A stretch of DNA of 64,000 nt from Glutamicibacter sp002979865 (lineage in GTDB: Bacteria > Actinomycetota > Actinomycetes > Actinomycetales > Micrococcaceae), in assembly GCF_050030965.1 (NCBI RefSeq), contig NZ_CP188297.1, positions 2,232,001 to 2,296,000 on the forward strand, in the 5' to 3' direction. The translations under genes and the position numbers were made by a program. Under the pieces are notes generated by a model. The model worked only from the letters and a program-made list of their open reading frames with translations, had not been told where the DNA came from and did not search any database. Every line of letters starts with the position of its first letter. Positions within the stretch are counted from its first letter, which is position 1. This document shows, piece after piece, positions 33,552-41,884 of the stretch.

Positions 33552-34787
33552 TTAGAGTTTGAAGATCTCGTTGCTGAGCAGGCCCGACAGTCGCTGGACG
33601 CCTTCGTCGATGGTCTTCTCGTCAACGGAGCAGAAAGCCAATCGCAGCTTGTTGTCGGCTTGGCCGCTCGGGCTGAATGCCGCGCCTGGGATGAAGATGA
33701 CCCCGGCCTTCACGCCCTGCTGCAGCAACGCGTAGGTGTCAATGCCTTCAGGCAAGGTCAACCAAACGAAGAAGCCGCCTTCGGGACGAGTATGGGTGAC
33801 GCCTGCCGGCAGGTACTTGGCCAATGCTTCGAGCATCGCGTCGCGGCGGGAACGGTACAGGTCGTTGTACTTGGTGATCTGCCCCTTCCAATCATGCTCG
33901 TTGAGGTAGGCGCTGATGATCATCTGGTTCAAGGTCGGTGGGCACAGGGCTACCGCCTCGCCGGCCAGGTAGAAGCGGCGGAAAAGGTGGGTCGGGACCG
34001 CTGCCCAGCCGATGCGCAGGCCGGGCGCGAAGATCTTGGAGAAGGAACCCATGTAGATGACGTTTTCCGGGTCCAGGCTCCGCAGGGTAGGCGCAGGGGT
34101 TCCCTCGTAGCGCAGCATTCCGTACGGGTTGTCTTCCAGGATCAGGATGCCGGCTTCGCGGCAGATGTCCACGATTTCCTGGCGGCGTTCGGCCGCCAGA
34201 GTGATCCCTGATGGGTTGTTGAAGTTCGGGATGGTGTAGAGGAATTTGATGCGCTCGCCGGCGGCGCGCAATTCGGCGATGCGCGCACGCAAGGCGTCAG
34301 GAATCAAGCCATTTGCATCGGTGCCCACGGGGCGGGCGGACACCTGGTAGGCCTCGAAGGTATTCAGGGCCCCGACATAGGTCGGATCTTCGCAGAGCAC
34401 AGTGTCTCCGGGATTGCAGAAGACCTTGCAGGCCATGTCCTGTGCTGACTGGGAGCCGTTGGTGACCACGACATCTTCGACCCCCACGTTCGTGATGCCT
34501 TCAGCTGCCATGACATCGATAATTTGTGCACGCAGTTCAGGAGTGCCAAGTCCGGAGCCGTATTGCAATGCTTCGGGACCCTGCTCGACGATGATGCGCC
34601 GGGCCATTTCACCGACCTTTTCCAGCGGGAGCAGCTGCAGGTAGGGGTTGCCTCCGGCCAGGGATACCAGGGAAGGGTCCAAGGAGAGCTCGAATACGTC
34701 GCGCACCGCGGACTGCTTGATTCCGGCCGCGCGCTCGGATAGCAAGGATTCGTGCGAAGTGGTCAGCGATTCTGATGCGGTGGTCAT
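33552..34787 (-). CDS. PLP-dependent aminotransferase, class I/II (2-aminoadipate/valine-type)
   Basis: A 411-residue fold-type I aminotransferase. The pyridoxal lysine is in YMGSFSKIFAPGLRIGW; NFNNPSG and the LEDNPYG aspartate contact the cofactor, and the C-terminal ADNKLRLAFC arginine binds the carboxylate. The sequence style is that of LysN/MocR-like aminotransferases without a DNA-binding domain. GAGGAG lies about 5 bases before the ATG at 34787, which I prefer to a start 25 codons upstream. It is a single gene; the amino acid substrate is unknown. Confidence 0.88.
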   Translation of the reverse strand: MTTASESLTTSHESLLSERAAGIKQSAVRDVFELSLDPSLVSLAGGNPYLQLLPLEKVGEMARRIIVEQGPEALQYGSGLGTPELRAQIIDVMAAEGITNVGVEDVVVTNGSQSAQDMACKVFCNPGDTVLCEDPTYVGALNTFEAYQVSARPVGTDANGLIPDALRARIAELRAAGERIKFLYTIPNFNNPSGITLAAERRQEIVDICREAGILILEDNPYGMLRYEGTPAPTLRSLDPENVIYMGSFSKIFAPGLRIGWAAVPTHLFRRFYLAGEAVALCPPTLNQMIISAYLNEHDWKGQITKYNDLYRSRRDAMLEALAKYLPAGVTHTRPEGGFFVWLTLPEGIDTYALLQQGVKAGVIFIPGAAFSPSGQADNKLRLAFCSVDEKTIDEGVQRLSGLLSNEIFKL

Positions 34788-34917
34788 GGTTCTCCTCGGC
34801 AAGGCTCCCGGGGCGGGGGAGCGGGGTTCCTGCGCTGGGTGCGGCACAAGAATTGTTTTCAAATAGAATACTTTGGTATTCCAGCAGGAAATTCAAGGCT
34901 TGGCAAGACCTGCGCTT

Positions 34918-35796
34918 TCAGCAACGTGATTCTCTGCTCCAGCGCGAGGCGTTGCGTTCCTCGATACTCAGCTGGCCCAGTGCCGCATTGACGCGGCTAT
35001 GAAGTGTCTCGGCTAGAATTCGGGGCTTGCTGCCGGGCAGCCAGCACTGCCCGGCCAGGAGGACCAGCAAATCGACGCAGTCCGCCGAGGCCCGGAATTT
35101 TCCGGACCGGAACTGGGCAATGGCAGCATCGATGATCATCAGGGACGAATCCAGCGCACTGTCGGCAGCTTGCGTGCTGCGTTGCCCGCTGGAAACCTGG
35201 CGCTCCCGCACCACCAGGTTGCGAACCTCGGCGATCTTCCTGGGAATAGAAACCACTGCTCGGTACGCCCGGTTCTGGACGCCCATGAGTTGCAACGGAC
35301 GCAGGGCAACCACAAGCAAGCCGATAACGACGAACGTCGACAGGCCGGCAAGGCCAAGCTTCGCCAGCAAGATTCCCGCAGTGATGGCTATCCCGGCGAT
35401 CCCGAGGATCATTGCGAAAAGTGCAAGGCCGCCGAAACGTGGCTTCTTCGGTTCCGGGCCATGAGCCCGGATGCTGATAATCCGGTCGAGCTTCGCGCGG
35501 ATTTCGGCCACGTTGGGAACACCCAAACTGCCTTGGGAGATCCGCTGGGCGTTTCGCCATAACTGGATGCGCCGGCGGCTGCGCAGGACCTGGAAGATCT
35601 GCCAACCGGCCAGCAAGGGAAGGGCGAGGGCGAAAAAGAGCAGCGCTGCGGTACCCAAGGTAATGTCCCCTGCTTGGTACATGCCGTAAGCGCCCAGCCA
35701 TGCGAACAGGGAATAGCCCGGGACCCGGATGAGCAGGCGATCCCACCAAACGACCTCCTGCGGGGCGCTGGCGGATTCGCTGACTGGTTGGCTCAT
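34918..35796 (-). CDS. Membrane protein coupled to an HTH protein, unknown function
   Basis: A 292-residue protein. Four hydrophobic spans are predicted, two near residues 27-70 and two near 122-175, separated by a basic cytoplasmic loop (VLRSRRRIQLWRNAQR). About 110 residues follow the last span and include RNLVVRERQVSSGQ and ALDSSLMIIDAAIAQFR, probably helical and cytoplasmic. I recognise no family. Its ATG overlaps the stop of the HTH gene by ATGA, so both are made together. In similar HTH genes this position normally holds a PIN-domain toxin; nothing PIN-like is visible here. Confidence 0.7.
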   Translation of the reverse strand: MSQPVSESASAPQEVVWWDRLLIRVPGYSLFAWLGAYGMYQAGDITLGTAALLFFALALPLLAGWQIFQVLRSRRRIQLWRNAQRISQGSLGVPNVAEIRAKLDRIISIRAHGPEPKKPRFGGLALFAMILGIAGIAITAGILLAKLGLAGLSTFVVIGLLVVALRPLQLMGVQNRAYRAVVSIPRKIAEVRNLVVRERQVSSGQRSTQAADSALDSSLMIIDAAIAQFRSGKFRASADCVDLLVLLAGQCWLPGSKPRILAETLHSRVNAALGQLSIEERNASRWSRESRC

Positions 35797-36182
35797 TTCT
35801 CGGTTTCGGTGCGGGAATCCAGCCACTGCTGGATGGCGCTTGGGCGAATGCGGCGATGGGTGCCGCGGTATTCCACTGGAATGATCCCGGCGTCGGCCAG
35901 CTTGCGCAGGTAGCTGTTGGAGATTCCGGCCATTTGGGCTGCTTGGGAAGTATTAAGGAGCAGCTCGGGTGTGCCGATGCTGACGGACTCGCCATCTGCA
36001 AACCGTGAAAGCACCTCGATCAGCGCCTGGTGCGCTTCTTTGGGCAACTTCAACGCGGTGCCGTTGACGAACACGGTCGTGTCATCCGACTCGTCCAGCG
36101 CGCGGCGTAGCCGCGCGGTGGTCTTCTCATCTAACGCCTCGAAGGTGCGGACCCTGCCCAGTGCTGAAGTCGGTGATGCCAT
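35793..36182 (-). CDS. Excisionase-type HTH protein, antitoxin-like
   Basis: A 129-residue protein. Residues ~1-75 form a small helical domain (LDEKTTARLRRALDES, then TALKLPKEAHQALIEVLSRFADGE), and residues ~77-125 an excisionase/MerR-like winged HTH (LLNTSQAAQMAGISNSYLRKL, then RGTHRRIRPSAIQQWL). This two-part layout is known from antitoxins paired with PIN toxins. Here the next gene, coupled by ATGA, codes for a membrane protein instead. It likely autoregulates. The ATG at 36182 is chosen because the domain starts there. Confidence 0.75.
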   Translation of the reverse strand: MASPTSALGRVRTFEALDEKTTARLRRALDESDDTTVFVNGTALKLPKEAHQALIEVLSRFADGESVSIGTPELLLNTSQAAQMAGISNSYLRKLADAGIIPVEYRGTHRRIRPSAIQQWLDSRTETEK

Positions 36183-36562
36183 GGCCCTTATTTTGCCTGA
36201 GATGTCCTTCGGGTGCACCTCATGACGCTGCAAATGGACTGCCTGTCGCAACTCCTTTATGACACAGATGCGACGAATGGGGGTTGTACAGCGCCAAGCG
36301 GTTCCCGTATGGTGGAAAACGTAGGTCTAAAGAAAGTACTGACCAGCCATCTTCCGGCACACCATGACGGATCCTTCAGCCTCACCCGGCGGAGCCCCTC
36401 TGGGAATTGTGTACATGGAAGCCTGACGCCCTCCTTAATTGCCTGTGGGTCACGCTCCATTGCGGTCGGATGAATGGTCATGCGCGTTCCTACGCTCTGC
36501 CACCAATTTCGTGGGTACTGCGTTTTCGTCAATCAGAACTTTCTTGAAAGAAGAGCTATTCA
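36183..36562. other. 380-base divergent intergenic region with long malic-enzyme leader
   Basis: No gene longer than 20 codons is supported. A plausible rightward promoter is TTGTAC (36284-36289), 18 bases, TATGGT (36308-36313), which would give a leader of about 240 bases before the malic enzyme. A 20-codon reading frame (36364-36426) lies inside that leader without a clear ribosome site. No riboswitch class was recognised. Confidence 0.5.
36284..36313 (+). promoter_or_regulatory. Candidate promoter for the malic-enzyme gene
   Basis: TTGTAC and TATGGT with an 18-base spacer read towards the malic-enzyme gene. The match is moderate and no start site is known. Confidence 0.4.
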
Positions 36563-37738
36563 ATGTCTGTTGAATCCACTAAAGACCTGTCCGCCATCAC
36601 CGACGAAGAGATTTTCGACGCCCATCTTGGCGGCAAGCTTTCCGTCTCATCGCAAATGCCGCTGAACACCAAGCGCGACCTGTCCATCGCCTACACTCCG
36701 GGTGTCGCCAAGGTATCCCAGGCCATCGCAGATGATCCAGCCAAGCACGCCACCCACACCTGGGCCTCCCGTCTGGTCGCTGTCGTTTCGGACGGCACCG
36801 CTGTGCTGGGCCTGGGCAACATCGGTGCGGCTGCCTCGCTTCCGGTCATGGAAGGCAAAAGCGCCCTGTTCAAGGAATTCGGCGGTCTGGATTCGATCCC
36901 GTTGGTATTGGACACCACCGACGTCGATGAAATCGTCGAAACCGTCATTCGCCTGCGTCCGAGCTTCGGCGCCGTGAACCTGGAAGACATCTCCGCCCCG
37001 CGCTGCTTCGAAATCGAAAAGCGCCTGATCGAGGCGCTGGATATCCCTGTTATGCACGATGACCAGCACGGCACCGCGGTGGTGGTGCTGGCAGCTCTGA
37101 TCGGCGCGGCCCGCCAGACCAAGCGCGACATCAGCTCGTTGAAGGTCGTCATCTCCGGTGCCGGTTCGGCTGGCGTCGCCGTCACCAACCTGCTGCTTTC
37201 GGCCGGCGTGGATGACGTCATCGTGCTCGACTCGCGTGGCACCATCCACCGCGATCGAGACGACCTTAATCCGGTCAAGGCCGACCTGGCCAGCCGCACC
37301 AACCGTGAAGATGTCATGGGTGGCCTGGCCGAGGCACTGGACGGCGCGGATGTCGTAGTAGGACTTTCCTCGTCGACCTTCGAAGAAGCTGCCGTGGCGA
37401 AGATGAACAAGGACGCCATCATCTTCGCGCTGTCCAACCCGACCCCGGAAATCATGCCGGATGCTGCCGCGAAGTATGCGGCCGTGGTGGCCACTGGCCG
37501 CAGCGACTTCCCGAACCAGATCAATAACGTGCTGGCCTTCCCGGGCATCTTCCGCGGCGCCCTGGACTCGGGCGCCAAGAAGATCACCGAGGGCATGAAA
37601 GTCGCCGCGGCCCATGCCATTGCCAACCTGGTTGGCGATGATCTGGCAGCAGATTACATCATTCCTTCGGCAACTGATGACCGCGTGATGCCTGCTGTTG
37701 CCGCGGCTGTGGCTGCGGAAGCAGAAAAAGCCAAGTAG
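36563..37738 (+). CDS. NAD(P)-dependent malic enzyme
   Basis: A 391-residue short-form malic enzyme that decarboxylates malate to pyruvate. LSIAYTPGVAKVSQAI is the N-terminal signature, EDISAPRCFEIEKRL and VMHDDQHGTAVVVLAAL carry metal- and malate-binding residues, and VVISGAGSAGVAVTNLLL is the nucleotide site. Length matches the small bacterial form. It supplies pyruvate and reduced cofactor when growth is on C4 acids such as the aspartate/fumarate made upstream in the window. A GAAAGAAGAG element precedes the ATG. A textbook terminator follows. Confidence 0.93.
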   Translation: MSVESTKDLSAITDEEIFDAHLGGKLSVSSQMPLNTKRDLSIAYTPGVAKVSQAIADDPAKHATHTWASRLVAVVSDGTAVLGLGNIGAAASLPVMEGKSALFKEFGGLDSIPLVLDTTDVDEIVETVIRLRPSFGAVNLEDISAPRCFEIEKRLIEALDIPVMHDDQHGTAVVVLAALIGAARQTKRDISSLKVVISGAGSAGVAVTNLLLSAGVDDVIVLDSRGTIHRDRDDLNPVKADLASRTNREDVMGGLAEALDGADVVVGLSSSTFEEAAVAKMNKDAIIFALSNPTPEIMPDAAAKYAAVVATGRSDFPNQINNVLAFPGIFRGALDSGAKKITEGMKVAAAHAIANLVGDDLAADYIIPSATDDRVMPAVAAAVAAEAEKAK

Positions 37739-37750
37739 AAGAAGCTGGCG

Positions 37751-37794
37751 AAAAAGCACTGCCTGCAACGACTCGTTGCGGGCAGTGCTTTTTT
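37751..37794 (+). terminator. Intrinsic terminator of the malic-enzyme gene
   Basis: AAAAAGCACTGCC and its complement GGCAGTGCTTTTT frame an inner GCAACG/CGTTGC stem and end in six Ts. It lies 12 bases past the stop. Confidence 0.95.
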
Positions 37795-37913
37795 CATGCG
37801 CCGGCCTATTCTGAGGCCGTTGTCTCGGGATATCCACAATCGTAGAAAGTTCCTGCCGGGGCGATGAATTCGCGCCACACTTGCTGGCATCAGATCAACC
37901 AAGGAGGAATGCG

Positions 37914-38357
37914 ATGAGTAATCCTGAAGGCGTCCATCTCAGTGTCCGCAGCTCGTTGCCCGAAATGCAGCTACTTGGCGTTGTTGCGCTGCGCGAAATA
38001 TCAGAGAAGGGGTATGCCGTAGTGCTCAGCACTATGGCAAGGCAGCAACAGGTCCTGGGGTACACACTGGGATTGGCGAAACGAGGGCATCCTGAAATCG
38101 TCAGTATCGGTGGAGACGAAGATGATGTTTTTGGGCTTCTCACGCATCTGGCATCACAAGTCGTCGAGCATGGACAAGTCTTTTCCGAAGGTACCCACAA
38201 CACATCGCTATTTAGCGAGCTCATTTTCTCGGAGCCAGAGTCGGAACTGAACACTCTTCCCCTCACCAGTCTGATCCTTGGCGACATCCCGATAAGAACT
38301 CTGCATTGCACGGAACCCAGGGACTTCGCCGTGATCCAGCAACAGTCGGCTCACTAG
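37914..38357 (+). CDS. DUF4262-like protein, first of a tandem pair
   Basis: A 147-residue soluble protein. GYAVVLSTMARQ, then LGYTLGLAKRGHPEIV, and ILGDIPIRTLHC align with the DUF4262 protein encoded next (GHEVIFVES, AYTVGLSRIGHPE, VGRDIPYEY). The function of DUF4262 is unknown. AAGGAGG lies 6 bases before the ATG at 37914. Unlike its neighbour it lacks an N-terminal CxxC. It shares only moderate similarity with the second copy, so the duplication is old. Confidence 0.7.
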   Translation: MSNPEGVHLSVRSSLPEMQLLGVVALREISEKGYAVVLSTMARQQQVLGYTLGLAKRGHPEIVSIGGDEDDVFGLLTHLASQVVEHGQVFSEGTHNTSLFSELIFSEPESELNTLPLTSLILGDIPIRTLHCTEPRDFAVIQQQSAH

Positions 38358-38409
38358 GAACTGCGCCGCATCGTCAAAAGATGAGCAGGCAGAGGAAAGG
38401 AACTTGACC

Positions 38410-38838
38410 ATGTGCGATATGTGCAATGGCATGACACGCAAGCAACTGGAAGCCCTGATCGACCAGCGGATCCGCGACTACGGACATGAAGTGATTTTTG
38501 TTGAGTCGGACCGGATCAGCCCATCGCTTGCCTACACCGTTGGCCTGAGTCGCATCGGGCACCCAGAATTCCTTGTTCGAGGGCTGGACATGGATGACAG
38601 CATTCAGATGCTCAACGGATTTTCTGCGTCCGTGCTGGAATGGAATGAGGTTTTCGCCCACGGGCACACCGGCCGCTGGAAGGACGGAACACTGTTGTAC
38701 TTCTCCAAGATCAGTACCGGAATCCGCAAGCAGGTGCCATTGGCTTATCAGAGGTACGGAGAAAGCCTGGGGTTGCTAGAAGTCTTACTCGTCGGCCGGG
38801 ATATCCCTTACGAATATGTAGTTGCCCGGCACAATTAG
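38410..38838 (+). CDS. DUF4262-domain protein, second of a tandem pair
   Basis: A 142-residue protein of the DUF4262 family. It begins MCDMCNGMTRKQLE, a CxxC pair seen in many members, followed by AYTVGLSRIGHPEFLVRGLD, the family's core block, and VGRDIPYEYVVARHN at the end. No activity is known. AAAGGA lies 8 bases before the ATG; a TTG two codons earlier is less likely. It follows the first copy by 52 bases in the same direction and is probably co-transcribed with it. Confidence 0.8.
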   Translation: MCDMCNGMTRKQLEALIDQRIRDYGHEVIFVESDRISPSLAYTVGLSRIGHPEFLVRGLDMDDSIQMLNGFSASVLEWNEVFAHGHTGRWKDGTLLYFSKISTGIRKQVPLAYQRYGESLGLLEVLLVGRDIPYEYVVARHN

Positions 38839-38862
38839 GCCTTGGCATCCTTTGCAAAGGGC

Positions 38863-40344
38863 CTAGCTTCGCCGATGGATTGCAGCGGCCTCGTTCTCCG
38901 CGCGGACTTTTGCCCGATGTGCTGCGCGCAGGGCCTGATGGCCATCGGATTTGCGCACCTTCAGGTAGAACATTCCAACTACAAGGAACCACAGGGGCGT
39001 AGCCAGCAACGCAGCACGCGTATCGGCCTGCGTGGTCAATGCCCACAGGACGAATACGAAGAAGGCTAGGACCATGTAGGGGGCTCCCATGCCGCCGGGG
39101 ACCTTGAACTTGGAGGCATCATGCAGCTGCGGGCGGCGCTTGCGGAAGGCCAAATAGCTGATAAGGATCATTGACCAGACGAACATGAAGCACAGGGCAG
39201 ACACCGTGGTCACCAACGTGAAGGCCTGGGCTACGGAGTCACCCGCGTACAACAGCACGACGGCAGCAAGAAGGAAGATGCAGGAGAATAGCAACGCATT
39301 GCGTGGCACCTGCGTGGCAGAAAGCTTGCTGAACTTCTGCGGAGCATCTCCATCCTGCGACAGGGCGTACAGCATGCGCGATGTCGAATAGATTCCGGAA
39401 TTTGCACTTGAAGCGGCGGCCGTCAGCACGACGAAGTTGACCAGACCTGCAGCTGCGGCCAAGCCAGCCATCGAGAACATGCCAACGAATGGCGATGCAT
39501 CAGCGGAGAACTTGTACCAGGGGGTGACGGCCATCAGGACGGTCAAGGCACCGACGTAGAACAGGATCACGCGCAGCGGAATGGAATTGATGGCCTTCGG
39601 GAGATTCTTTTCAGGATCCTTGGTTTCAGCCGCAGCCGTACCTACCAATTCAATGCCGACGAAGGCGAAAACGGCGATCTGGAAGCCTGCGACGAAGCCC
39701 ATGAAACCAGTGGGGAACATGCCACCGTGCGCCCACAAGTGGGCGAAAGAGGCGGTGTCTCCCTCGGGAGAACTGAATCCGGTGGCAATCATTGCCAAGC
39801 CGCAAACGATCAATGCCAGGATTGCAACGATTTTCACCAATGAGAACCAGAACTCGGTTTCACCAAAAGCCTTGACGGTGGGCAGGTTCAGCCCGACCAA
39901 TAGCAGGATGCAGCATAGCGCCGGGAGCCATAGCGGGATCTCGGACCACCAGTAGGCGACATACTGGGCGATCGCGACTACGTCCGCAATGCCGGTGACG
40001 ACCCAGCAGAACCAATAGGTCCAGCCGGTGAAGAAGGCAGCCCAAGGTCCCAAGAGATCGCCGGCAAAATCTGCGAAGGTCTTGTAGTTCAAGTTGCTGA
40101 GCAGGATCTCGCCCATGGCACGCATGACGAAAAAGAGCATGAAGCCGATGATCATGTATACGAAGATGACCGACGGGCCAGCAGCGGAAATGGTCTTGCC
40201 GGAGCCCATGAACAATCCGGTGCCGACCGCTCCGGAGATCGCCATGAGCTGGATGTGCCTGCTGGACAGTCCGCGCTCAAGATTCGTTCCATCGGAAACG
40301 GTTTTCAGTTGCGCGGAATCGTTCGCCACGGCTGCACCTTTCAT
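38863..40344 (-). CDS. Amino-acid permease, CycA-like (D-alanine/D-serine/glycine)
   Basis: A 493-residue APC/AAT permease with 12 spans. LERGLSSRHIQLMAISGAVGTG is the family start, YWFCWVVTGIADVVAIAQY and NSGIYSTSRMLYALSQDG are characteristic of CycA. It imports small neutral amino acids with protons. The D-amino-acid assignment is by resemblance only, though a D-threonine-aldolase-type enzyme is encoded at 17.7 kb. GAAGGGA lies about 9 bases before the ATG and can pair with an upstream CCTTCG, which may restrict translation. Confidence 0.85.
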   Translation of the reverse strand: MKGAAVANDSAQLKTVSDGTNLERGLSSRHIQLMAISGAVGTGLFMGSGKTISAAGPSVIFVYMIIGFMLFFVMRAMGEILLSNLNYKTFADFAGDLLGPWAAFFTGWTYWFCWVVTGIADVVAIAQYVAYWWSEIPLWLPALCCILLLVGLNLPTVKAFGETEFWFSLVKIVAILALIVCGLAMIATGFSSPEGDTASFAHLWAHGGMFPTGFMGFVAGFQIAVFAFVGIELVGTAAAETKDPEKNLPKAINSIPLRVILFYVGALTVLMAVTPWYKFSADASPFVGMFSMAGLAAAAGLVNFVVLTAAASSANSGIYSTSRMLYALSQDGDAPQKFSKLSATQVPRNALLFSCIFLLAAVVLLYAGDSVAQAFTLVTTVSALCFMFVWSMILISYLAFRKRRPQLHDASKFKVPGGMGAPYMVLAFFVFVLWALTTQADTRAALLATPLWFLVVGMFYLKVRKSDGHQALRAAHRAKVRAENEAAAIHRRS

Positions 40345-40353
40345 GAGCAGATC

Positions 40354-40393
40354 CCTTCGGTTTTTCGAAGGAGACGGCCTGCTTCGAAGGAGA
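40354..40393 (-). promoter_or_regulatory. Leader of the CycA-like gene with two anti-Shine-Dalgarno copies
   Basis: On the minus strand TCTCCTTCG occurs twice, 19 bases apart (40393-40385 and 40374-40366), upstream of CGAAGG (40359-40354), which overlaps the likely ribosome site. Either copy can form a 6-7 base stem with it. Confidence 0.5.
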
Positions 40394-40934
40394 ACGAGAC
40401 CGCTGAAAGAGGTTATCGCAGATATATTGACCAGCTATATTTGTTCGTCACCCTGGACTGCGAGCAAGCTTAACAGTTGTGAAGTTGGTTATACGCCACT
40501 GGATTCGGGTAGGTAGTCCGCTGCTTCGCGCAGTGGCCAGATGGGCAGAACCTGCACTTGAATGGGACATTTGGTTGCTGCTGGACCTCCGGGTGGCAGC
40601 CTGTGTCCGAGAATGAAGCCGCGGGAAACTATGCGAAGGAAATCCTCCGGTTCCGGCGAATGGAGTTAGCGGGAGGCAGTTGATCTGCAGAATCAGAACC
40701 ACCGATGATCAATTCCCGCGTTTCCAGCCTGCGGTAGGACTTCGGAAATGGCAGAACGCGGGAGCCCGTGGAGCGCCGCAGGCAACACTGCATCCATGCT
40801 CAGCTCCACTGCGCAGAAGGCTACCCGGTTCAGGTTGGTGCCGTGCATCCGGACTGCTCCAGTGCTGCATTCCGCGCCTTTCGGTTCACTTGAAGCAAAT
40901 ACTGTACATGGCCAGTGGAAGCTTGGAGGGCCGA
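40394..40934. other. Intergenic region between CycA-like and CitE-like genes
   Basis: About 540 bases with no convincing gene. Short open frames exist, including one of 45 codons on the plus strand (about 40474-40611) ending WLLLDLRVAACVRE, and one on the minus strand (about 40693-40930) with GTNLNRVAF. Neither has a ribosome site or a recognisable family. It probably contains both divergent promoters and perhaps decayed sequence. Confidence 0.4.
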
Positions 40935-41798
40935 GTGAGTAGTGTAGGACGTATGGCATTCCGAAATCGTCGAGCTGCGGCTCTTCCTGCAAAATTGTCC
41001 CGTTCCTGGCTCTTGGTCAATGCGGCCAAGGAGGAAACTTTCGCTCCTTCACTGGCTTGTGAAGCGGACTCGGTGATTTTTGACATGGAAGCTGCCGTTC
41101 CTGACGACCAGAAGATCCAGGCTCGCGACAACGTAGTGCGAGCACTCTCCAATGGCATGACTGCGTGGGTGCGCGTCAACGGCATTGACACTGATTTCTG
41201 GGCCGATGACCTTGCCGCGCTGTCGGGAACTCCCGGCCTGCGTGGAATCATGCTGGCCATGACCGAGCAGCCTGAACAGGTTACCTACAGCGCGATGAGG
41301 CTGCGCGCGGGCACTCCGGTCCTGGCCTTGATCGAAACCGCTTTGGGTATCGAGAACGCCACGCAGATCGCTTCGGCCCCGGGTACCTTCCGCCTGGCGT
41401 TCGGCATCAACGACTTCCGCAAGGACACGGGCGTCTCCGACGACCCGATGGCACTGGCCTACGCACGCGGCCGGCTCGTGATCGCTTCGCGTGTAGGCAA
41501 GCTGCCTGGCGCTATCGACGGACCTCCACCGGCAGGTGCCGATGCCGCCAAGGTGACCGAAGAAACCCGCATCACCGCCTCCATGGGCATGACCGGCAAG
41601 CTGTCGTTGTCCACCGATCATGTAGATGGCATTAACGCCGCGTTGGCACCCAGCGAAGACGAGCTGTCTTGGGCCATGGAACTGCTCGAAGCGCACGCCG
41701 CCGGCGCTTCGGTGGGCGATGGCTCATACCTGCCGCGTCTGGCCCGTGCCCAGAAGATCGCCGACCTGGCCGACTCCTACGGCCTGTGGAACGCCTAA
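40935..41798 (+). CDS. HpcH/HpaI aldolase/citrate lyase beta-like (CitE-type) protein
   Basis: A 287-residue TIM-barrel lyase. SRSWLLVNAAKEETF is the N-terminal strand, SVIFDMEAAVPDDQK the metal-binding Glu/Asp strand, WVRVNGIDTDFWADDL follows, and VLALIETALGIENA plus FGINDFRKDTG carry further acidic ligands. Such enzymes cleave citramalyl-, malyl- or citryl-CoA. The stand-alone gene suggests a malyl/citramalyl-CoA lyase-like role and not a citrate-lyase complex. The GTG at 40935 has TTGGAGGG 4-5 bases upstream; an ATG at 40953 is an alternative. Confidence 0.82.
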   Translation: MSSVGRMAFRNRRAAALPAKLSRSWLLVNAAKEETFAPSLACEADSVIFDMEAAVPDDQKIQARDNVVRALSNGMTAWVRVNGIDTDFWADDLAALSGTPGLRGIMLAMTEQPEQVTYSAMRLRAGTPVLALIETALGIENATQIASAPGTFRLAFGINDFRKDTGVSDDPMALAYARGRLVIASRVGKLPGAIDGPPPAGADAAKVTEETRITASMGMTGKLSLSTDHVDGINAALAPSEDELSWAMELLEAHAAGASVGDGSYLPRLARAQKIADLADSYGLWNA

Positions 41799-41821
41799 GC
41801 CTTTAGCTGTCTTCCAACAGC

Positions 41822-41871
41822 AAAGAACCCGTTCAGCATCTGGAATCAATCAGATGCTGAACGGGTTCTTT
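41822..41871. terminator. Bidirectional terminator between CitE-like and alanine symporter genes
   Basis: A perfect 21-base stem (41822-41842 with 41851-41871) and an 8-base loop. AAAG opens the left arm and TTTT closes the right, so it works for both convergent genes. Confidence 0.95.
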
Positions 41872-41884
41872 TAGCTTGCGGTGC

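Noticed and set aside
40693..40992. A 99-codon minus-strand frame with GTNLNRVAF, reminiscent of MobC mobilisation proteins
   Set aside because: Only a few residues match, there is no ribosome site, and it runs into the CitE-like start. Too weak to call a plasmid remnant.
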